From assembly GCA_031262085.1 (NCBI GenBank), contig JAISIN010000121.1, positions 1-64,000 on the forward strand: DNA of 64,000 nucleotides, in the 5' to 3' direction. This stretch comes from Prevotellaceae bacterium. Lineage in GTDB: Bacteria > Bacteroidota > Bacteroidia > Bacteroidales > Bacteroidaceae. Of this stretch, positions 58,013 to 64,000 are shown piece after piece; positions within the stretch are counted from its first letter, which is position 1, and every line of letters starts with the position of its first letter. Both the position numbers and the translations under genes were made by a program. Under the pieces are notes generated by a model that saw only the letters and a program-made list of their open reading frames with translations, did no database searches and was not told the DNA's origin.

Positions 58013-58179
58013 GTCAGTTTCGTTTTTTAATTAAACATACGCAGCCTTTCTTTGATCGGAAAGGCTACAAGAAATCTTTTCGAGCGCAAAGGTAGTTGAT
58101 ATTTATGTTATAAAACATATTATCGTGCTTCTTTTTGTCTTTTTTAATTGAATCGTGTGCGGCAACGCTATTTTAGAAG

Positions 58180-58232
58180 GTGCTTATTCGCCTTTAGCGG
58201 GTGCTTATTCGCCTTCAAAAGGTGCTAATCAG
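58180..58232. repeat. Tandem repeat, 21-bp period, about 2.5 copies (GGTGCTTATTCGCCTTTAGCG), overlapping the 3' end of mntH
   Basis: Units 58180-58200 and 58201-58221; partial unit from 58222 lies in the last codons of mntH. Confidence 0.8.
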
Positions 58233-59474
58233 CAGCATGATGTTCAGCACTGTCACTATGGTAGCGATGGTGTAGAGCACAGAGCTGTTCCATCGGCTAT
58301 TGGCATACTTTCCCATCACCCGCTTCGAGGAGGTCAGTCCGACTTGCAGGAAGACGGTGAACGGTAGCTGAATGCTGAGTACCATTTGCGAGATCAGCAA
58401 TCCCTTAAACGGGTCGCCGATGAAGCAGATCAGCAACAACGCTATTCCCAGCGAGATCAGTACTCCCACCTGCGAGTGGCTGTCTTTGATGTGATAGGAT
58501 TCGCCAAACATCCCCGCAAAGATCGAACCGGCAGCCATGCCGCTGGTGATGGTCGACGAAATGCCTGCCATGAGCAGCGCCAGTGCAAAGATGATAGCCG
58601 CACTATTGCCCAACAGCGGTTCGAGGAGCGACTTGGCTTGTTGCAGCTCTTCCACAGGCAGGCTGTCTTGGAAGAAGGTGGCAGCAGCCAGCAGAATCAT
58701 AGCGCTGTTGATTGCCCATCCCACAATCATGGAGAAGAGCGTATCAAACAGCTCGTATTTCAACACTTTGCGGATGGAGGCATCGTCTTGCTTGTTGTAT
58801 TCGTGACTTTGAATCACCTCCGAATGGAGAAACAGGTTGTGGGGCATGACCACTGCCCCCAACACACTCATGATAATCAACATGCTTCCTTGCGGAAACG
58901 TGGGCTTTACCCATCCTACGGCGGCTGCGTCCCAGTTGATCTTGACCAGAAACAGCTCATAGATAAACGACAGACCGATGACAGAGACAAAAGCGATGAT
59001 GGAGCGCTCTATCTTCTTGTAGGAATTGGTAAAGAGCATGACGACGACAAAGATCGTCGTCAATACCGCTCCTGCCACGATGGGTATATCGAACAGCATC
59101 TGCAAAGCAATAGCACCTCCCAGTATCTCTGCCAGCGAAGTTGAAATAGATGCCAGCACAGCCGAACCCAGTATGGGACGCGAGATCCATTTGGGAGCAT
59201 ATTGCGTGGCAGCTTCCGAAAGGCATAATCCGGTCACAATGCCTAAGTGAGCCACGTTGTGTTGCAACACGATCAGCATAACGGTAGAGAGCGTGACCAC
59301 CCAGAGCAGTGCATAGCCATACTCCGAGCCTGCGGCAAAGTTAGACGCCCAGTTACCCGGATCGATAAACCCGACGGTGACCAATAATCCGGGACCTATA
59401 TAGCGAAAGATATCCAAGCCGCCCAAGTGGCGTTTGTGGTCTTTACGCTGCAGGTCTTTGATAATATTCTTCAT
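58215..59474 (-). CDS. mntH: NRAMP family Mn2+/Fe2+ transporter
   Basis: GPGLLVTVGFIDPGNWASNFAAGSEYGYALLWVV, VVMPHNLFLHSEV. Confidence 0.95.
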   Translation of the reverse strand: MKNIIKDLQRKDHKRHLGGLDIFRYIGPGLLVTVGFIDPGNWASNFAAGSEYGYALLWVVTLSTVMLIVLQHNVAHLGIVTGLCLSEAATQYAPKWISRPILGSAVLASISTSLAEILGGAIALQMLFDIPIVAGAVLTTIFVVVMLFTNSYKKIERSIIAFVSVIGLSFIYELFLVKINWDAAAVGWVKPTFPQGSMLIIMSVLGAVVMPHNLFLHSEVIQSHEYNKQDDASIRKVLKYELFDTLFSMIVGWAINSAMILLAAATFFQDSLPVEELQQAKSLLEPLLGNSAAIIFALALLMAGISSTITSGMAAGSIFAGMFGESYHIKDSHSQVGVLISLGIALLLICFIGDPFKGLLISQMVLSIQLPFTVFLQVGLTSSKRVMGKYANSRWNSSVLYTIATIVTVLNIMLLISTF

Positions 59475-59508
59475 ACGATGCTATCGATACATTACCCATG
59501 CGAAGCGG

Positions 59509-60789
59509 TTAATAGGCAAACAGCGGATACTCTTTCATGGTGCTGTTGACGCGTGCCCGAATATCGGCGATGACCGTTTCGTCTTCTACGTTCGAGAGCA
59601 CGGTTTCAATCATCTCGGCTATCTCGAGCATGAGGTTCTCCTTGGCTCCCCGCGTAGTGATGGCAGGCGTTCCCAGTCGGATGCCCGATGTTTGGAATGC
59701 CGAACGTGTGTCGAAAGGCACCATGTTTTTGTTCACGGTGATATCGGCAGCTACCAATGCCTTTTCTGCAATCTTACCGGTGAGGTCGGGGTACTTCGAG
59801 CGTAGATCGACTAACATGGAGTGATTGTCCGTACCTCCCGACACGATGGTAAATCCGCGGTCTATCAAGGCTTGTGCCAGCACGGCAGCGTTCTTTTTCA
59901 CCTGCATGGCATACTCTTTGAACTCGGGTTGCATGATTTCGTTGAAGGCAACCGCCTTGGCAGCGATGATGTGCTCCAACGGTCCGCCTTGTATACCCGG
60001 GAAGACAGCCGAATCGAGCAGTTGCGACATCATTTTGATTTCGCCTTTGGGTGTTTTTTTGCCCCACGGGTTGGGGAAATCTTTTCCTATCAAGATGATA
60101 CCTCCGCGCGGTCCGCGCAAGGTTTTGTGGGTAGTCGAGGTTACGATATGCGCATACTTCACCGGATTGTCGAGCAGTCCGGCAGCAATCAGTCCGGCGG
60201 GATGTGCCATGTCGATCATCAGGATGGCCCCCACCCTGTCGGCAATTTCACGCATGCGCTTGTAGTCCCACTCGCGCGAATATGCCGATCCGCCTCCGAT
60301 AATCATTTTCGGTTCTTCGCGCAGTGCGATCTCTTCCATCTGGTCGTAGTCTACCTGTCCGGTTTCGCGGTTCAGGTTGTACTCGCAGGGGGTATATATA
60401 ATGCCCGAAGTGTTTACGGGGGATCCATGCGACAAGTGTCCGCCATGCGACAGGTTTAATCCCATAAACTTATCTCCCGGGTTCAGCACCGCCAGGAAGA
60501 CGGCTGCATTGGCTTGCGCTCCCGAGTGCGGCTGCACGTTCGCCCATTCGGCATCGAATATCTTCTTGATGCGGTCGATGGCGATTTGTTCGCTTTGGTC
60601 AACCACTTCGCAACCTCCATAATAGCGTTTTCCGGGATAGCCTTCGGCGTACTTGTTGGTCAGGCACGACCCCATGGCTTGCATCACCTCGTCGCTTACA
60701 AAGTTTTCGGAAGCAATCAGCTCCACCCCTTTGAGTTGTCGTTGATGTTCTTTTTCGATGATATCGAAAATCAGATTGTCTCTTTTCAT
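59509..60789 (-). CDS. glyA: Serine hydroxymethyltransferase
   Basis: [58 protein letters not shown]. Confidence 0.98.
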   Translation of the reverse strand: MKRDNLIFDIIEKEHQRQLKGVELIASENFVSDEVMQAMGSCLTNKYAEGYPGKRYYGGCEVVDQSEQIAIDRIKKIFDAEWANVQPHSGAQANAAVFLAVLNPGDKFMGLNLSHGGHLSHGSPVNTSGIIYTPCEYNLNRETGQVDYDQMEEIALREEPKMIIGGGSAYSREWDYKRMREIADRVGAILMIDMAHPAGLIAAGLLDNPVKYAHIVTSTTHKTLRGPRGGIILIGKDFPNPWGKKTPKGEIKMMSQLLDSAVFPGIQGGPLEHIIAAKAVAFNEIMQPEFKEYAMQVKKNAAVLAQALIDRGFTIVSGGTDNHSMLVDLRSKYPDLTGKIAEKALVAADITVNKNMVPFDTRSAFQTSGIRLGTPAITTRGAKENLMLEIAEMIETVLSNVEDETVIADIRARVNSTMKEYPLFAY

Positions 60790-60819
60790 TACAATTGTTA
60801 TTTATTAGGGTTACTGTTT

Positions 60820-61578
60820 TTAAAAGAATACGCCGAGCGAGAAGCTTAGCACATTGTCGCGTCGGTTGAATCGCAATTCGTCGGCAGGCATCGGCTTGTC
60901 GTCGGTGGCGGCAGGCGCATCGTAGGTCACCTGCCGGGAGATGTTGTGCAGACCGATGTCGTATCGGAAGTCGAAGAAGATGCGCGAGATGGTAACAGCC
61001 ACACCCAGCGTAACACTCAGGTTGAGCGGGTTCAGTTCTTCTTTGATGCCGGGGTGGTCGAAATTGTCGAAGTCGACCTTGCTTTGTCCGTTCAGTACAT
61101 ATCTCAGCTTGGGACCTCCGAAGATCGCCATGCCGTAGGGTCCTTCCTTGATAATGTTGTATCCATAGATGATAGGCACATCAATGCTGTGTATAGAGGA
61201 GGCGATGGATGCTATTCCGGCATTGGCACCTTCGACAGGGGGTTTGACAAACGTGATGTCGCACCGGTTGATGGTGTATGAGATTTCGGGTTGCAGGAAG
61301 TGCTTTTTGAAGTTGATGCGCATAAAGAGCGACCCGAAATAGCCCAGCTTATAGTTGTTTTGTACTTCGTCGACGCCGATGTTGTTGAGCGCCAGCTTCG
61401 ATACCAGAAACAGCGAAGAGGTAAATCCGCCTTTAATACCAAAATTGATAGGGCGGTCGTGGTGATGCGTGTGTGCAGGCGCCCTTTCGACCGTGTTGCC
61501 GGGTATAGGCATTCCCTGTCCCCACAGCAGCAAGGGGAAGAAGCAAAGTATGATTACAGAAGTGCACCGCATCAGCAT
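60820..61578 (-). CDS. PorT-like outer membrane beta-barrel protein
   Basis: Signal peptide; NFGIKGGFTSSLFLVSK, YKLGYFGSLFMRINFKKHFLQPEISYTI, C-terminal RRDNVLSFSLGVFF. Confidence 0.82.
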   Translation of the reverse strand: MLMRCTSVIILCFFPLLLWGQGMPIPGNTVERAPAHTHHHDRPINFGIKGGFTSSLFLVSKLALNNIGVDEVQNNYKLGYFGSLFMRINFKKHFLQPEISYTINRCDITFVKPPVEGANAGIASIASSIHSIDVPIIYGYNIIKEGPYGMAIFGGPKLRYVLNGQSKVDFDNFDHPGIKEELNPLNLSVTLGVAVTISRIFFDFRYDIGLHNISRQVTYDAPAATDDKPMPADELRFNRRDNVLSFSLGVFF

Positions 61579-61582
61579 CGTT

Positions 61583-62152
61583 TTATCTCTTTTTCTTCTC
61601 TACCGACCAGCCAAACTTGCCTATCTTCTCTCCCAAACCGTAGTATCCTCCGTGCACGTAGACCAGCGGATGGGCGTCGGTCAGTTCGAACTTGCCGGTT
61701 TGTGGGTTCATATAGCGTTCGTCTGCCCGAACATTGACCACATCTGCCACAAACATGTCGTGCGATCCGAGGGCTACGATCTCTTTTACGCGGCACTCTA
61801 TGCACAGGGGCGATTCCTCAATGAGTGGGGCTTTCACCAGACTGCTTTTGCCGGGAGTGAGCTTCATCTCCTTAAATTTATTGTAGTTCTTACCCGAGCG
61901 CACGCCGCACCAGTCGGTCTCGCGTGCCATCTCGGTGGTGGTGAGGTTGATGACAAATTCGCGGTTCCGTACCAATATGTCATACGAATATCGTTCGGGG
62001 CGCACCGAAATGTAGCATATAGGCGGGTCACTGCATAGGGTTCCTGTCCATGCTACGGTGAGGATGTTATACTCTTCGGGCGTACTTCCGCAACTCACCA
62101 ATACGGCGGGCAGCGGATAGATCATGGTGCCCGGTTTCCAGTCTACTTTCAT
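61583..62152 (-). CDS. Flavin reductase family protein
   Basis: NILTVAWTGTLCSDPPICYISVRPERYSYDILVRNREFVINL. Confidence 0.93.
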   Translation of the reverse strand: MKVDWKPGTMIYPLPAVLVSCGSTPEEYNILTVAWTGTLCSDPPICYISVRPERYSYDILVRNREFVINLTTTEMARETDWCGVRSGKNYNKFKEMKLTPGKSSLVKAPLIEESPLCIECRVKEIVALGSHDMFVADVVNVRADERYMNPQTGKFELTDAHPLVYVHGGYYGLGEKIGKFGWSVEKKKR

Positions 62153-62153
62153 T

Positions 62154-62633
62154 TTATTTAATGATTTCTATATCTTCTCTTTTTTGTTCCTTTTCACAGT
62201 AGTGGCACCTGATAATGCACTGCTCTTTGTCGACTACATGGAAGTGTGTAGGCATGGGTTCATGGTTAGTGATACATACGGGGTTCGAGCATTTCACGAT
62301 GCCATGCAGCTCGTCGGGCAGCCCTACTTCCCGTTTTTCGACCACTTCATAGTTTCGTATGATAGCGAGTTTGACATGTGGCGCTACCACTGCGATTCGA
62401 TTTATTTCGACGTCGTTAAAGAACTTGTCGGCAATTTTGATGATGCCTTTCTTTCCTAATTTTTGGCTGTTGAGGTTGAATCCGATGGTGATGTTGTTGT
62501 TCATGTGTTCAAGTCCCAACAGCGAGACTACGGTAAACAGTTTGTCCGACGGTATGTGGTCGATCACCGTTCCGTTTTCGAGCGCTGCCACTTGCAGCTT
62601 CTGCTTTTTATTTTCGAGCATAATCTTTTCCAT
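62154..62633 (-). CDS. pyrI: Aspartate carbamoyltransferase regulatory subunit
   Basis: [29 protein letters not shown]; zinc site CSNPVCITN...C..CHYCEK. Confidence 0.97.
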   Translation of the reverse strand: MEKIMLENKKQKLQVAALENGTVIDHIPSDKLFTVVSLLGLEHMNNNITIGFNLNSQKLGKKGIIKIADKFFNDVEINRIAVVAPHVKLAIIRNYEVVEKREVGLPDELHGIVKCSNPVCITNHEPMPTHFHVVDKEQCIIRCHYCEKEQKREDIEIIK

Positions 62634-62641
62634 TGAGCTAA

Positions 62642-63556
62642 TCAGATTTTAATTCCCAGCACATCGCACAGTATGGCTTCGCGTGCGTACAAGCCGTTTT
62701 GTGCTTGTTGGAAGTAATAAGCTTTGGGGTTATCGTCTACGTCGTAGGCAATTTCATTGACGCGTGGTAGTGGATGGAGTATGCGCAGGTTGGGGCGTGT
62801 TTGTTCGAGCATGCGATTGCGCAGTACATATACGTTTTTCACCCGTTCGTATTCGCGCAGGTCGGTAAATCGTTCGCGTTGTACGCGGGTCATATACAAG
62901 ATGTCGGCATCGGCAATGACCTCTTCGTTGAATGCGGTATGTTCTACATATCTGATGCCTTGTTGTTGGCAGTAGATTTTGTACTCTTCGGGCATCTTGA
63001 GTTCATCGGGTGCGATGAAGTGGAAGGTAGGGTCGAAGTGTCGCATCGCCATGAGAAGTGAGTGTACGGTTCGTCCGTATTTCAAATCTCCTACCAGATA
63101 GATATTGAGGTGTTCGAGTGTTCCCTGTGTTTTGTAGATGGAGTATAGGTCGAGCATGGTTTGTGAGGGGTGCTGATTCGCTCCGTCGCCTGCATTGACA
63201 ATAGGAACGGCAGTCACTTCGCTTGCGTAACGTGCCGCTCCTTCGAGATAATGCCGCATCACGATGATGTCGGCGTAGTTGCTTACCATAATAATGGTAT
63301 CTTTGAGCGTTTCGCCTTTGGAAGAGCTGGTTGCTTTGGGGTCGGCAAATCCGATGACGCGAGCGCCTAATCGGTTGGCTGCCGTTTCGAAGCTCAGTCG
63401 GGTGCGGGTAGAGGGTTCAAAGAAGAGTGTGGCAACAATTTTCCCTTCCAGCAGCTTGCTGTTGGGATTCGCTTCAAAATGTCTGGCCATCTCGATCATA
63501 TAGAGGATTTTCTCCTTGCTATAATCTGCAATGGTCACTAAACTTCTGTTTTCCAT
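62642..63556 (-). CDS. pyrB: Aspartate carbamoyltransferase catalytic subunit
   Basis: [43 protein letters not shown]. Confidence 0.98.
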   Translation of the reverse strand: MENRSLVTIADYSKEKILYMIEMARHFEANPNSKLLEGKIVATLFFEPSTRTRLSFETAANRLGARVIGFADPKATSSSKGETLKDTIIMVSNYADIIVMRHYLEGAARYASEVTAVPIVNAGDGANQHPSQTMLDLYSIYKTQGTLEHLNIYLVGDLKYGRTVHSLLMAMRHFDPTFHFIAPDELKMPEEYKIYCQQQGIRYVEHTAFNEEVIADADILYMTRVQRERFTDLREYERVKNVYVLRNRMLEQTRPNLRILHPLPRVNEIAYDVDDNPKAYYFQQAQNGLYAREAILCDVLGIKI

Positions 63557-63623
63557 TTATTCGTCTGGTTATTGCTTGTTTTGGGGGGCGAAGTTATGAA
63601 AAAAAGGAATAGGCGCTCTTGGT

Positions 63624-64000
63624 TTACTTGACATATTTTTCTAACCACGCATCCTGTTCGTAGAGCAGATGTAAAATGTTCTCGCGTGCCGCATATCCGT
63701 GGCTTTCGAGCGGGAGCACTACATATCTCACCGTAGCTTTGTTTCCTTTCAATGCTTGATAGAATCGTTCGCTCTGCATGGGGAAGGTTCCCGTATTGTT
63801 GTCTAACTCGCCGTGTACCAACAGCAAGGCTCCGTGTAGCTTGTCGGCATACATGAAGGGCGACATGGTGTTGTAGACCTCTGGTGCTTCCCAGTAGGTG
63901 CGCGTTTCGGCTTGGAAGCCAAAGGGTGTGAGGGTGCGGTTGTAAGCTCCGCTGCGTGCAATGCCGGCTTTGAACAATTGGGTGTGCGTCATCAGGTTGG
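63624..64000 (-). CDS. S9 family (prolyl oligopeptidase) peptidase, C-terminal part, truncated by the window edge
   Basis: LLLVHGELDNNTGTFPMQSERFYQALKG and LESHGYAARENILHLLYEQDAWLEKYV alpha/beta-hydrolase C-terminus. Confidence 0.88.
   Translation of the reverse strand, partial: NLMTHTQLFKAGIARSGAYNRTLTPFGFQAETRTYWEAPEVYNTMSPFMYADKLHGALLLVHGELDNNTGTFPMQSERFYQALKGNKATVRYVVLPLESHGYAARENILHLLYEQDAWLEKYVK

Overview
This window looks like a Bacteroidales chromosome segment; that assignment rests on SusC/SusD pairs, HTCS regulators, Mfa/Fim-type fimbrillins and TAnnTTTG-like promoter elements. From left to right it holds: (i) a xylan-type polysaccharide utilisation locus (PUL) on the - strand, about 0.7-13.7 kb, with SusC-SusD-SusC-SusD, a DUF1735-type lipoprotein and a GH10 xylanase carrying inserted CBM-like modules; (ii) two hybrid two-component regulators (HTCS) flanking a signal-less GH43; (iii) an ABC-F ATPase, an MFS transporter and an ECF sigma factor; (iv) a five-gene type V pilus (Mfa/Fim-like) locus; (v) TrkA/TrkH, BlaI and an M56 protein with two TonB C-terminal domains; (vi) mostly housekeeping genes (mrp, trmB, ilvE, xseB, tRNA-Thr, a PBP-type HTCS, a Na/Pi symporter, a ThrRS-like/uridine kinase fusion, a kinase-like protein with an altered H-box, mntH, glyA, pyrI, pyrB). 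The strongest non-gene signals are: a bipartite GTTACA-N15-GTTACA element conserved upstream of both the SusC operon and the GH43 gene, placed one helical turn apart relative to the putative -7 elements; at least four unrelated intergenic tandem arrays with a 21-23 bp period; and a short promoter-like/repeat/small-ORF/terminator unit near 28.6 kb. I saw no CRISPR array, prophage, intact IS element or obvious defence system. All assignments were made by eye from translations and motifs; no database search was run.
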